A stretch of 64,000 nucleotides of DNA from Silene conica (Eukaryota > Streptophyta > Magnoliopsida > Caryophyllales > Caryophyllaceae): assembly GCA_029255685.2 (NCBI GenBank), contig CM055316.2, forward strand, positions 72,617,237-72,681,236, read 5' to 3'. Below the pieces are notes generated by a model. That model was not told the DNA's origin. It did no database searches and saw only the letters and a list, made by a program, of their open reading frames with translations. Shown one piece after another: positions 53,217 to 63,999 of this stretch. The translations under genes and the position numbers were made by a program. The stretch's first letter is position 1. Each line of letters opens with the position of its first letter.

Positions 53217-54350
53217 CAATGGTCGAAGAAGATTAATATGTAGTCTTATTTAACTTTGTTAAAAGTAAGATCGCAACGTAACTACGTAAGATTAAATTAT
53301 AAAAAGTTGTTGATAATTCTGGTTCGATAGAACAATACATACAAGAATCGTAAAGCATTGAACCTTAACAAACCAACTCGAACTTAATACAACGGCCGAA
53401 ACTACAATCAAGTAAGAACCTAACATAACATAGACTCAAAAGGGAAAGACTCTATCTATGGACAATCTTAGAAATATATATGTAACAAGTTTTATTTGTA
53501 GAAAACTCGATATATAATACCCTTGTATAGCGCATTAATTTTCCATTTATTTTAAAATGTCCCTTGTAAAAACACATGATGATAATTAAGTTAAGCGTAA
53601 GACTTGATATGATCGGAGGGTAAGCAAAGCCCAATCGAATTTAAGTCGGAAATGCTCTTGCAGACGAAACCAGTGCAACAAGTATCGTCCACTACATAAA
53701 TGGCGCAGAGGCTTTGTAGTTCTCCACATTTAAGTTTTGCCAAATCGTATCGTTAAGATTTACGTGTTGTAATATTTCAACAAACTTAAGATCTGCATAA
53801 TCATTGTTTTTTGATACTTGAGTAAACATCCATGCCCGTTCGGGTTTCACCAACGAGTTACCGGTCCCTTTTTCGTTATTCAACTGTCTTGCCCATGTCT
53901 TTCCACCTACATATATACCCACATTGTAATAAAAACAATAACAAAATTGTTTGAGTCACTGGTAGTAGATTTAGGAGGGCCGATAACAATAAAAACTCAC
54001 AAATTTTAGTTAAAAATTTTAAGCTTTCTTCAAGTTTATCTTGTACGGTTTTATTTGTTAGCTCTCGCTGAAATTTACCGTCACGACCTCAAATCCTGAT
54101 TCTATTTGTCACTCACATCAAGGGCGTAGGACCCAGGTCACTAGGGCAAACCAACATGGCTTCAACATTTGAGCCCAAATTCCAAATCCTGATTCTATTT
54201 GTCTTTTGAGCCCAAATTACAAATCCTGATTCTATTTGTCATTTTCTAGATGACAGGTAGGGTGATTGAATACGTATTTGACACGTTTTACGTTTAAGAC
54301 GGATAATAATTATCTGAAATGATAATTTGTCTAATTATTTTGGTCATTTC
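53217..54350. other. Intergenic DNA left of element G
   Basis: AT-rich. It includes a possible host exon (53692-53922), a short 37-bp tandem repeat (about 54171-54240, with the core AAATCCTGATTCTATTTGTC seen three times from 54090) and ATTTC at 54346-54350, which should be the target site of G. Confidence 0.6.
53692..53922 (-). CDS. Possible last exon of an unidentified host gene
   Basis: A 76-codon open segment (for example GGKTWARQLNNEKGTGNSL and DLKFVEILQHVNL) has a balanced, protein-like composition. On the minus strand ATATATGTAG/GTGG gives a possible splice acceptor near 53911, and a TAG ends the frame. I do not recognise the family. If real, the upstream exons would lie beyond element G or be lost. 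Confidence 0.25.
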   Translation of the reverse strand: MGIYVGGKTWARQLNNEKGTGNSLVKPERAWMFTQVSKNNDYADLKFVEILQHVNLNDTIWQNLNVENYKASAPFM

Positions 54351-55285
54351 TGTTGGACGAAAATTACAGAACTCAAAAAACTATAATTCGACACAACAAG
54401 AAATATTGCAGTAACAAAATAAAGGACCAGAAATATCGAAATTGGAAGGTAGTAACGTGGTGCGGAACCACTGCCCTGAAAACTATTTCCCCAGTATAAT
54501 CGTGGTGGTATCAACACTGACCGGTAGTTCCCCAAGGTTTACACTACTACAATCTCCACGCAGCTCCGCCCACTCGGAACTGTGAGACTTGGGAAAATAT
54601 TTTAACGATGGGTACTGTAGCAACTAATTTTGTATTGCAACTGTAACACAAAATAGATAGACAAATGAGTTTATATAATATCAGAAAGTTATGTGTACAA
54701 CCTCTATTATTCCACTGATTCTACAACAATGTTAAAACTACGAGTTTTCGATCTTCGAGGCTCGCTTGCTTGACTTTAGCTTCTTGAGAGGGTCGCGTTG
54801 ACTTGAATCTCTCTTCGATGCTTGAATTTGCTTTGAGTTTACTTGAGTAGGCGACACGATTTTGTAATGCTTGTTGTCTACTTGCAAGTGTGGTTTGTAG
54901 AGAGAATTTGAGAGCTTTTTGATGTCTCTTTTCTTCTCACTTTGACAAATGATTTCTTCTCTTGGAAAAGTGATTTTTCTCCCCCTGAAATGGTGGAGAA
55001 ATGTCTTATTTATAAGAATTTCTCCCTTGGCAAATGGACTTAAGTTTGGGCCTTGTTTGTAGACTTGACTTCTCTTTTGGGCCCAATTGACTACATTGTT
55101 GGATTCAAAGCCTAATTGACCCATTGGCTTGCTTTTGGGCTCAAATAACCCATTTTGTAATATGGGTTGTTCCGAACTCCATTAGACGGGACAAATATAA
55201 TTAAATTAAGCTAAAATTTGATATTAACTTAAAATAATTTGTTTTGCTTTATTCTTGACACTTTAATAAAATTTCCGTGCCTACA
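54351..55285 (-). repeat. 3' LTR of element G (935 bp)
   Basis: In plus orientation it runs from TGTTGGACGAAA to CCGTGCCTACA. The boundary is set by the adjoining polypurine tract and TG...CA ends. The partner LTR is outside the window, so the length is not verified. Confidence 0.75.
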
Positions 55286-55300
55286 AATTGCCCCCTCGGG
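55286..55300 (-). promoter_or_regulatory. Polypurine tract of G
   Basis: On the minus strand CCCGAGGGGGCAATT directly precedes the TGTAGGCACGG start of the LTR. Confidence 0.75.
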
Positions 55301-55364
55301 ACCTTGTCACGTACACTGTTTGGGTGTTTAAACGTGGCGAGGTCTCGAATTTTTTTTGGCTTTG

Positions 55365-55610
55365 GTTTGACTTTGAAATCTACGAGCACTTAACTTATTG
55401 TAGGAGTACTCATATGATTTTTTTGTTTGACTTGGAAGTCTTGGGTACTTAACTTGTCGTCGAAGTACCCATATGAATTTTTAATTTCAAAAAAAATTGA
55501 AAGTACATGAGTACTAAACATATCGTGGTAGTATCATGCAATTTTTGTCTGACTTGGAAGTCCATGAGTACTAAACTTATCGTAATAGTACACATGTAAA
55601 TTTTGTTTTG
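55365..55610. repeat. Degenerate tandem repeat in the G 3' region
   Basis: About four copies of a unit of roughly 60-75 bp. Each unit contains GACTT(G)GAAGTC or a variant, GAGTACT(T/A)AAC and a second GTACTCAT-like element. Confidence 0.6.
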
Positions 55611-55981
55611 CCCCTGTTCATCCTGACTTTGATAAGATTAACTTTCCGCATTAACTCTCTCAAGAAATAAAAAGATTTCTTGAACAAAACTTGGCTAGCT
55701 TACGAGCATTAATCCTCGATTAGATTGTAATATCCCATTTGAATGAGATTCTTTATCTAATAAAGGCAATTAACAAGCTAATTACTCATTGTCAACCCAA
55801 TTTCAAAATTTGTCAACGCTGAAGTACAACAAACATAATTCTCGGTCCAATTTAAGAATGTTGTCAACGCCAAATCCGCAGCAAACATAATTCTTGATTT
55901 TTTTTGAATTCATCCGTTACACAAGCTATGGCGCTCAATTACCAGCCCAAATTATGACCATAATTCTCGTATACGCGGACC

Positions 55982-57033
55982 TATAAATCTCCACGCTGCC
56001 AAAATCTTTGGTTGCTTTCTTATGCATGAAATCATTACTAATTTACACACACAAATCGCATCGTGAACACACTGAGTGAACTAGTGAGCACGCTCGACGT
56101 TCGGTAACTTTCCTGTGTAACTTCACTCGATCAACCAAAGGTAAATTCTTCGATCAGTTAAAATTTTGTTATTGTGACTTAGAATTATTAGACCCATAAT
56201 TAGCAAAATGATAGAGACTTTGCACCTGTTTAAAATTTGTTCTAGTCTCAATCATTCGCTCTCGAATTTCAAAAAAACGCAGTTCTACTTTCTTCATCTG
56301 CCATGTTCCCAAAAAAAAACCAGACCCTTACAATCTTGATTCCAAATTTTCAATTGCTTCAATTATCCAGCAATGTACGTATTTGTGGAGTATGCAGACC
56401 GAATGACGTGCAAGTTTTCTCGAAACCGAATGGACGTACCACATTAGTAGACCGGATTATCGTTTGTCATAGTACCGAAATACTCATAGTCTGACCTTGT
56501 TAAAACCGAGATACCGCATAATCTGCCTTTGATGGTTCAAAAATTATGATCCGACGTCGTCGCAATTTTAACCAGAAATCTGCCCCAAAAATCGCACCTC
56601 ATAATATTTTCCTTTTTCCGGATCATGTCGGCTTCTGTTGCCCCAGAGATTGCATCTGAACCACTAACCAACCATATGGGCATGACGGAAATTACAGCTT
56701 GAGTATTTTTTTTTTCTCTTTTTTTTTTGAATTCTGCTGATAAATGATTTTCTTACAACTCACCTTTGCTATGATTTAAGAGACAGACCCGAATTCCCCG
56801 GAGCTGATACGAAAATTGAAGCACAGGTATTGTAATTTTGAGATGGTGATGAAATTGTTGATTCGGTGACAAAAATGGGAAGAATGTTTGGTAATGACTG
56901 ATAACCAAGAATCATGAACTTGGATTTTGCTCTTAGTGAATAAAGAATTGATTTGGGAACGAGCTGTAAGGAGCATAGTATCCTTGGAATTAAATTCACG
57001 TGGTATCTGATTTCTGCCTTTTTTTTTTTGCAG
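55982..57033 (+). promoter_or_regulatory. TATA box, leader exon and leader intron antisense to G
   Basis: TATAAAT at 55982-55988 is followed by a leader ending in CCAAAG/GTAAAT (donor at 56141). A T-run ending TTTGCAG at 57033 forms the acceptor. This is the usual layout of a plant gene 5' end. No frame in the 893-bp intron looks coding. Confidence 0.45.
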
Positions 57034-57629
57034 GTCTTTATAGTGCACTTTAAGGAGATTTGCAACAAAGATCTCACCTACGTTGCCTAGTTGACCATGA
57101 AAAATATGATACAAGTGCTGGAACCCGTTTCGTTACTCATCACTCCTTACCCTCTTTCAAAGGTGAAGCAAGTGTTGTGAACAAAAGTTGCTTCGGTCCT
57201 GAGGTGTCATCAAAGCCTGATATTACCAAACCAGATGTGTCGGCCCGTTTTGTTCTCAAGAGCACCTTCAAGTCAAAGTCTGACGAAAGTCTCTCCTTTC
57301 CTTTACTTGGGAGGAGAATAATTGCCGGATCAGTGAAGTGGGACCCTCACAACTTGAAGCTATATGGAGAGTCAAAGCATATTCCTGGATACTGGGAGTG
57401 GACTGAAGATGTGCTTGCTTGTTTTGGTGATATCCTTGAAGTGTCCTCTACTAGTTCGGCGATCAACGCATCATTGTACCTTTATGTACTAGTTCGGCGA
57501 TCAGCGCATCAACACATCAACGGACCCTCTATTAGTTCGGCGATCAACGCATCAAGCCATCAACACATCACCGTACCCTCTATGACAAACATGTGCCTGT
57601 CATGTCAGCCGAAGAAAGTCCGTCGATGA
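57034..57629 (+). pseudogene. Plant-mobile-domain-like gene fragment, antisense in G
   Basis: The open segment 57060-57629 encodes IIAGSVKWDPHNLKLYGESK and HIPGYWEWTEDVLACFGDIL, typical of the N-terminal part of plant mobile domain (aminotransferase-like) proteins. The rest of that domain is missing: after FGDIL the frame runs into a short tandem repeat (SSAINAS) and ends at 57629. No ATG opens this frame, so the start may lie in another exon or be lost. It faces opposite to G pol, like the antisense gene of T. Confidence 0.5.
57440..57575. repeat. Threefold TAGTTCGGCGATCA repeat
   Basis: The core TAGTTCGGCGATCAACGCAT occurs three times within 130 bp, the middle copy with one change, at the broken end of the antisense frame. 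Confidence 0.7.
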
Positions 57630-57717
57630 TTGAAGATTATCAGGAAGTCCGAGTTAGATCATTTCAATATTCCTGACCCGTTGACGCCGGAAACCATGAA
57701 GATGCATGCTCGAGTTT

Positions 57718-58080
57718 GATCCTTCAAGTCTACCATGGGAGCAACTGAAACTTTCAAGATGGCTCATTCCAAGTTCTCATCAAGCTAAACAACACACTGG
57801 TCTAGTCAAATGCAAGAGGATTTCAAGCTACTCAGAGTTGGTTCGTTTTATTTCTCTTCCAAGCTATGAAGCAAGCAACATGTCCCGTTGGCCGCTAGAG
57901 CAGTCGAGGAAGTTCGAGTCCGATCATTCCGATATTCTTTGAGTCTACCGTGGGAGAATCCGAAGCTTTCAAGAAGGCTCATTCCGATTTCTCATCAAGC
58001 TAAACAACGCACCTGGGAACAAGAGGATTTCAAGTTATGAAGCAAACAACATGTCCTATTGGTCGCTAGAGCGTTTGAAG
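57718..58080. repeat. Divergent direct duplication of about 200 bp
   Basis: Blocks such as TCTACC(A/G)TGGGAG, CTCATCAAGCTAAACAAC and AACATGTCC(C/T)(G/A)TTGG appear first in about 57730-57905 and again in about 57943-58075, in the same order. Confidence 0.65.
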
Positions 58081-58220
58081 AATCATGAGTGGATCATTTC
58101 TACTCCCTTAGGGGTGTAATGCAATGTACCCAACTCATGAACCACGAAAGACTACGAGGGATCCGAGTTTTCGATACTCGTTTTAGTCTCATGCCAAGAA
58201 GTCAACCAGTTGACCGCAAG

Positions 58221-58395
58221 AGGATTACAAGTCACTCCCCAGATCAAATCACACAAGGATTGCAAGTAGCTCCCCCAGTCAAAACACACAAGGATTGCAA
58301 GTCGCTCCTCGAGTCAAATCACACAAGGATTGCAAGCAGCTCCCCCAGTCAAGACACACAAGGATTGCAAGTCGTTCCTTGAGTCAAATCACTAT
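58221..58395. repeat. 35-bp tandem repeat, five copies
   Basis: Copies start at 58221, 58256, 58291, 58326 and 58361 with AGGATT(G/A)CAAG. Copies 2 and 4 share CTCCCCCAGTCAA, and copies 3 and 5 share a TCCTCGAGTCAAATC-type end. The later history was therefore duplication of a 70-bp dimer. Confidence 0.85.
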
Positions 58396-58797
58396 GCTAT
58401 TTCGCCAAATAGCCATGCAACGCGAATTTCTCTAAGGTCCTTGCAAACCTGTATATGTCTAGATGGAGAATCGGGTGTGATGACCGATTTGAAGTAGAAC
58501 TTCGAAGATTTAGAGAGCAAGAACAATATCCTATGATCGGAGCAATCCTGACCATCACGGAGAGTTAGAGGCTCGCTGTGGATCACCATCAGCTACAAAT
58601 ACTCTACACTCTCTCGGAGGAGGGAAGGCACTTGGAGATCTAGAAGATACACGAAGACATATATTTTTTACAAAAGACATCACTGATCAAGGTTGTACTT
58701 ATACCTCAAGACTGATCGATTTGAATTTGATTTAGCCGTGCACAGTTTAAGCTCTTGCGGGCCAGGAGCAATTTTGATAAGCCTTGATCTTTGGTTT

Positions 58798-59018
58798 GGC
58801 TGCGCTTGAACAAAGTGTTTGCTCAAACTGCCTACGTACTCGCAAAGTGACCATGGTGGACAAACTGCAAGATCAAGCCAACGTAGTTCGTTAAAGGTTT
58901 TTTTTGTTTGGGGGTGTGGCTGCACTCAAGTAAAAGACTTACTCAAGTTGCCTACGTACTCATAAAGCACCAAGGTAGCACTCTACAAGATCAAGCCGAC
59001 GTAGTTCATAGAAGGATT
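58798..59018. repeat. Tandem duplicate of the CTACGTAC unit, two copies
   Basis: Each copy of about 105-115 bp (58798-58910 and 58917-59018) contains GCCTACGTACTC, then AAGATCAAGCC and AACGTAG or GACGTAG. CTACGT and ACGTAG are complementary, so each unit can fold. Similar units are familiar from the 3' regions of plant Tat-type elements. Confidence 0.65.
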
Positions 59019-59133
59019 TTTTTTGATTTTTTTGTTGTTGTTGTTTGTGAAGGGTTTTTTTGTTTTTACTTTTTTTGGAATGATTATTTTTGTGAAGGTT
59101 TTTTTTGATGTTTTTTTTATTTATTAATTTTGG

Positions 59134-59279
59134 TATGCAGTTTAGCCTCCTGCTTAGGAGCTTATGCAGTTTAGCCTCTTACTTAGGAGCTTTATGCAGT
59201 TTAGCCTTATGCTTAGGAGCTTTATGCAGTTTAGCCTCATGCTTAGGAGCTTATGCAGTTTAGCCTCCTGCTTAGGAGT
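59134..59279. repeat. 29-30-bp tandem repeat touching the integrase stop
   Basis: Five copies of ATGCAGTTTAGCCT...CTTAGGAGC start at about 59135, 59164, 59194, 59224 and 59253. The last CTTAGGAG overlaps the final Ser codon and TAA of the G integrase, so the repeat probably grew from the end of that gene. Confidence 0.8.
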
Positions 59280-60828
59280 AATAGCGCTTCAAGAATTTTC
59301 CGTTGATCGGTCCTATGCGAACACCATCTTCATCAACAATCTTATAAGCACCATTGGTGTATACTTCTTGCACGACGTATGGCCCATCCCATTTGGAAGT
59401 AAATTTGCCCCCTGGTTTGTGAGAAGTAATGATCGGTCTTCTTACTGCGAGCACCAAGTCTCCTGCCTGAAAAGATCGAGGGCGTAATTTTTTGTTAAAT
59501 GCACGGGACAATCGTGCTTGATAACATTGCAACTTCTGCTGTGCTTGCAACCTCTTCGCATCTAAGGCTTCCAATTCTGCCAAACGCAGCTTATCATTAT
59601 CATCACTTGTGAGTTCTTCCTAAATGGCAACTCTCAAGGACTGAATTTGAAGTTCTAATGGCAACACCGCTTCAACTCCATACACCAACGCATACGGGGT
59701 TGCTTGAGTAGGTGTCTTGTACGTGGTACGATAGGCCCATAATGCCTCACCAATTCTCTCATGCCAGTCGCGTTTTGACTTCGCCACCACTTTCCTCAAC
59801 AAGTTACACAATGTCTTGTTAAAAGCTTCAGCCAAGCCATTCGCAGGCGCATTGTACATGGAAGACTTGTATTGCTTAAATTTGAATTTTTCACCCAGAC
59901 TCGTCATCAACTTGTTGAAGAATTGTTTGCCATTATCAGTTATGATGCGTTGTGGTACACCATATCGAAAGATGATCTGAGTGCGAATGAAATCAGCTAC
60001 TGTTTCCTTTTTGACTTCGCGCACACTGATGGCTTCTGCCCACTTTGAGAAATAGTCAGTTGCAGCTAGGATGTATTCATGCCCATTTGATGCTTTTGGA
60101 GTTATAGGTCCTACTACATCCAGTCCCCACATTTCAAAGGGCCATGATGAAATTGTAGGATGCAAAGGCTCCGGAGGTTGATGTATGAAATTTGCATTGA
60201 ATTGACAAGCATCACACTTCTTCGCAAAGTCCATGCAATCCTGCACCATGGTTGGCCAATAGTACCCCATTCTTTTCACACGATCATGAAGCTTTGGACC
60301 AGATTGATGTGCGCCACAAACACCTGAATGAGCTTCGTACATGGCTTCTGAGGCTTTAGTTTCACCAAGACATCTTAGCCATTGCCCAAGGAAAGATCGT
60401 CTGTAAAGCGTTCCCTTATAATATATGAACCTTGGAGCACGACGACGAATCTCCACTTTATGTCTAGGGTCATCAAGAAGCTTTTGATGTTCCAAGAAAT
60501 CAATGATAGGCTGACGCCAATCATCATTGTCAATTTGGCAAACACTAATCATGTTAGATGACTCTACACGTTCTCCACCCTCTAAAAGTGGTACCACCCA
60601 GCGGTTGCAAACTGGAATTGTCGTGACTCCCTCTGCCCCCAGTGCCAAAGTGGCTGCAAGATTGGCAAGCGCGTCAGCCATCTTATTGGCACTCCTTGGC
60701 AAATGCCCTATATGAGCACTATCCAACTTGTTAAGTAGCTGAACTGCATACTGATGAAATGGAATGAGATCATCCTTTTTTACTTCGAATTCATCAAGGA
60801 CTTGGTTCACCACCAACAAAGAATCTCC
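59272..60828 (-). pseudogene. pol: G RNase H C-terminus and integrase
   Basis: The end of RNase H (DSLLVVNQVLDEF) follows an in-frame TAA at 60829-60831. The integrase has its zinc-binding region (EAHSGVCGAHQSG, CDACQ), then WGLDVVGP (Asp), ITDNGKQF (Asp) and ANGLAEAFNKT (Glu). A TAG at 59620-59622, compatible with CAG-to-TAG, splits off the C-terminal part (FQAGDLVLAVRR, KWDGPYVVQE). The frame stays the same on both sides and ends at 59272. Confidence 0.88.
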
Positions 60829-61695
60829 TTAGATGTCCAAGTCTTTGATCCCTATTTCGATTGCCATTTGAAGACCTAAGATTAGAGCTTGATATTCGGC
60901 CACATTGTTCGAGCATAGTTCAACGAGCACAAAGGAGTAAGGCAACACATGACCTTCGGGAGACAAGAATACAACACCAGCTCCGGCTCCATCACGTCTT
61001 GCTGCACCATCAAAGTACATTTGCCATGGTGGAAGCACATTTACATAGAATATCTCTTCACCGGGAAGATCATCCTGAAGTTCCCCTTTCGCAGGGACTG
61101 GATGATCAGCAAGGAAGTCAGCCAAAGCTTGCCCTTTGATTGCCTTTTGAGGTACATGGACCAAGTCATATTGTTTGAGTAAAACTGCCCACTTTGCTAG
61201 ACGACCAGACAAGACTGGCCTTGAGATTATATACTTGATAGGATCATCCTTCGAAACTACATGGACAGTGTGTGCCTGCATGTAGTGCCTTAGCTTCTGA
61301 ATCGCGAAGACTAGAGCCAAGCATATTTTCTCGATTGGGGAGTAATTCAGTTCAGCACCCACCAAAGTCCGACTTAGATAATAGAGGGCTCTCTCCTTCT
61401 TATCTTCATTCTCTTGAGCACACAATGCCCCCAATGAACGATCTTGTGCAGCAATGTAGAGGATAAGAGGTTTTCCTTGAATTGGTGCCCCCAGCACAGG
61501 TGCAGATGACAAGTACTTTTTAATGCTTTCAAAAGCATTGTGACATTTATCATCCCACTGAAATATAGCATCCTTCTTCATAAGATGACTAAATGGCTGA
61601 CAACGTCCTGCGAGGTTAGAGATGAACCTACGAATGTAAGCTAAGCGACCTTGTAGACCACGTAGCTCCTTCAAATTTTTAGGTGCTGGCATTTC
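60829..61695 (-). pseudogene. pol: G RT connection and RNase H
   Basis: It follows an in-frame TAA at 61696-61698 and reads MPAPKNLKELRGLQGRLAYI. It continues through the RT-linked RNase H (YLSRTLVGAELNYSPIEK) into a second RNase H (MYFDGAARRDGAGAGVVF, NNVAEYQALILGL), the Tat two-domain layout. It stops at 60829 in place of what is usually a Tyr codon. Confidence 0.88.
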
Positions 61696-63999
61696 TTAAA
61701 TGGCTTTGATCTTTGATTGATCAATCTCAATGCCTCTATGTCGAATCACAAACCCTAAGAATTTACCTGAAGTAACTCCAAAGGCACATTTGAGTGGATT
61801 CATCTTGAGTTGGCATTTTCGCAGTCTTTCAAAGACGTTACGAAGGTCATCGAGATGGCTTTCCCTTTTCTTGGATTTAACCACAACATCATCAACATAA
61901 CACTCAATTGACTTGTGTAACATGTCATCAAAGATCTTTTTCATAGCACGTTGGTATGTTGCTCCTGCATTCTTGAGACCAAATGGCATAACTTTGTACC
62001 AAAATATTCCCTTTGGGGTACAGAAAGCAGTGGCCTCTTGATCTTCAGGTGCCATGAGAATTTGATTATATCCTGCAGTGCAATCCATGAAGGAAAGAGC
62101 TTCATGTCCAGTCGTCGCATCAATCATGAGCTCCGTGACAGGCAAAGGAAAATCATCTTTTGGGCAAGCATCATTGAGATCGCGAAAATCCACACACACG
62201 CGTAACTGACCATTCTTCTTTCTGACTGGCACAATGTTGGCAATCCATGTTGGGTATGTTACCTCTCGAATAAAACCAGCTTCAATGAGTTTGTTCACTT
62301 CTTTCTCAATTTCAGGAACCAATTCTGACCTGAAACGTCGTTGAGGTTGTTTCTTGGGACTCACACCTTTCCTCACTGCCAAGCGATGTACTGCAATTTT
62401 AGGACTTAACCCTGGCATCTCTGTGTAATTCCAAGCAAAAACATCTTTGTACTCAGTTAAAAGCTTGAAGTACTCATGTTCCTCCTTTTCTGTAAGAAGT
62501 GCACTAACATATATTGGTCGAGGGTCCTTCGAAGAACCTAAGTTCAGCTCCTTTAGGTCATCGATAGTTGATTGCCCCCCAGCTTCTAGCAATTCTGGAG
62601 CTTCATCAGCTTCAACTTCTTCATTAGCATCAAGAACTTCCTCTATGGTGATGTGATAAGATGTCATTATTTCATCTTCCAACTCTTTTGTGTTACTCTT
62701 ATTCGGTATTGTTGAAACTCCACTAAGTCGAGGCTTCCACTTTTCTTGGAAGGATGAGGTCTTCTCTTGATTAGTAAGGACCACAACATGCCTTTTCACC
62801 TTCAGTGGTTGTTCTTGCACTATGTTTATCACCTCTATGCGCTTCATTCGAGAAGGGACGACACTTCTGAGATCATCACTGACTTTCACCTCATCTTCGC
62901 TTTCACGTCTTGAGGCTTTATGCATTTGACTATGATCTTTAATCCCATTGGAGTCTTTCAAGCGATCAAACACTGAATGAGATGGAGTGCCCAAACGCTT
63001 AAGCACGGATCCTTTCTTCTTCAAATGTGATGAGGTACTTGACTCGCGAGCACTAGTGACATGATCCCGAACACCCAATCTCTTGAAGACGGAAAAACGA
63101 TTTTCTAAGGGAATTTCTTGTTGTGACAAAGTATGCCCCCCTAATCGATCAAACACAGAAGGAGTCACTCTTATTGTAGATGGCTGAATCCTATCGAAGG
63201 CAGAGGATTGTGATGCTGTTGTCATGTCATTTGGACTTTCATCTTCTTCCACTTCCTCAGGTGTTATGCACTGAGAGGACAATGCATCTACTTTTCGTTG
63301 AGCACCAATCCTTACAGGTGAAGGAGATTCATAGCCTAGGCCAACCTTAGAAGCATTGAAGCTCCCTTCTTCCTTAAAAAGTTTCTTTTGAGTCTCATTA
63401 AGGCCATAAGGTTCAACACTTATAACTTTTCCCAATGGGGTGGGATTTTCAAAGTCATATCCAGCTTTAGCCAACAATTTATATGCATTGGAGTTGAACA
63501 CGCCGTTTTCTTGCCCTTGAGATACTTTGCTTGATGATGGAACAAACCCTGTAGGAGCATATTTCACCACCTGTTTTTCAGCCGTGCCAGGTAGAGGGGT
63601 GATGAGTTTCACCATCCACTCTTGTGTGACTACATGGCTGGACTTAACTTTTTCTTTGGCCACTGTCTTTGAACTATGACATTCAACAAAAGGACTTTCA
63701 CCTTCCTTGCGTCGTGACTTTGGAATATACCGAAGCACCGGAGTTGGACTCTTTTGTGGACCTTTTTCCTTAGCTGGCGCTTCAAGAATAACCTTGCCAC
63801 TGTTTTGTGATTGGCTACTTTGTCCCACTTCCATCTTTACATCATTGACATGAGCCTCTGGAGAGTTCTCAACCCTTTTTCCTTTGCCTCCTTTCCCAGT
63901 TGATGAAATAGTGGATGGTAAAAATTCACTTGAAGTGACATTTTCTTCAAAAAACTTTGCATCCGCGAAGAATGAATCAACCTTATTAAAGGGTTTCAC
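61696..63999 (-). CDS. pol: G protease-RT linker and reverse transcriptase (partial)
   Basis: The frame runs off the right edge of the window, so its start is not visible. The first 480 residues are a basic, Ser-rich linker. It has a G-patch-like stretch (GLGYESPSPVRIG) and several copies of an S-V/A-F-D/K-R-L/I-G motif (about residues 265-370), familiar from Tat/Ogre-type elements. RT follows: VYPTW-like VTYPTWIANIVPVRKK, LSFMDCTAGYNQI (motif A with Asp), MPFGLKNAGATYQ and YVDDVVV (Asp pair encoded at 61888-61893). It ends KIKAI and a TAA where CAA would be expected. RT motifs are intact up to that stop. Confidence 0.9.
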   Translation of the reverse strand: MKPFNKVDSFFADAKFFEENVTSSEFLPSTISSTGKGGKGKRVENSPEAHVNDVKMEVGQSSQSQNSGKVILEAPAKEKGPQKSPTPVLRYIPKSRRKEGESPFVECHSSKTVAKEKVKSSHVVTQEWMVKLITPLPGTAEKQVVKYAPTGFVPSSSKVSQGQENGVFNSNAYKLLAKAGYDFENPTPLGKVISVEPYGLNETQKKLFKEEGSFNASKVGLGYESPSPVRIGAQRKVDALSSQCITPEEVEEDESPNDMTTASQSSAFDRIQPSTIRVTPSVFDRLGGHTLSQQEIPLENRFSVFKRLGVRDHVTSARESSTSSHLKKKGSVLKRLGTPSHSVFDRLKDSNGIKDHSQMHKASRRESEDEVKVSDDLRSVVPSRMKRIEVINIVQEQPLKVKRHVVVLTNQEKTSSFQEKWKPRLSGVSTIPNKSNTKELEDEIMTSYHITIEEVLDANEEVEADEAPELLEAGGQSTIDDLKELNLGSSKDPRPIYVSALLTEKEEHEYFKLLTEYKDVFAWNYTEMPGLSPKIAVHRLAVRKGVSPKKQPQRRFRSELVPEIEKEVNKLIEAGFIREVTYPTWIANIVPVRKKNGQLRVCVDFRDLNDACPKDDFPLPVTELMIDATTGHEALSFMDCTAGYNQILMAPEDQEATAFCTPKGIFWYKVMPFGLKNAGATYQRAMKKIFDDMLHKSIECYVDDVVVKSKKRESHLDDLRNVFERLRKCQLKMNPLKCAFGVTSGKFLGFVIRHRGIEIDQSKIKAI

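Noticed and set aside
54738-55124. 128-aa frame in the G LTR
   Set aside because: It is basic and low in conserved features and sits inside the LTR; no support as a gene.
58221-58395. 35-bp array as a centromeric satellite
   Set aside because: Only five copies exist, inside the 3' region of one retrotransposon.
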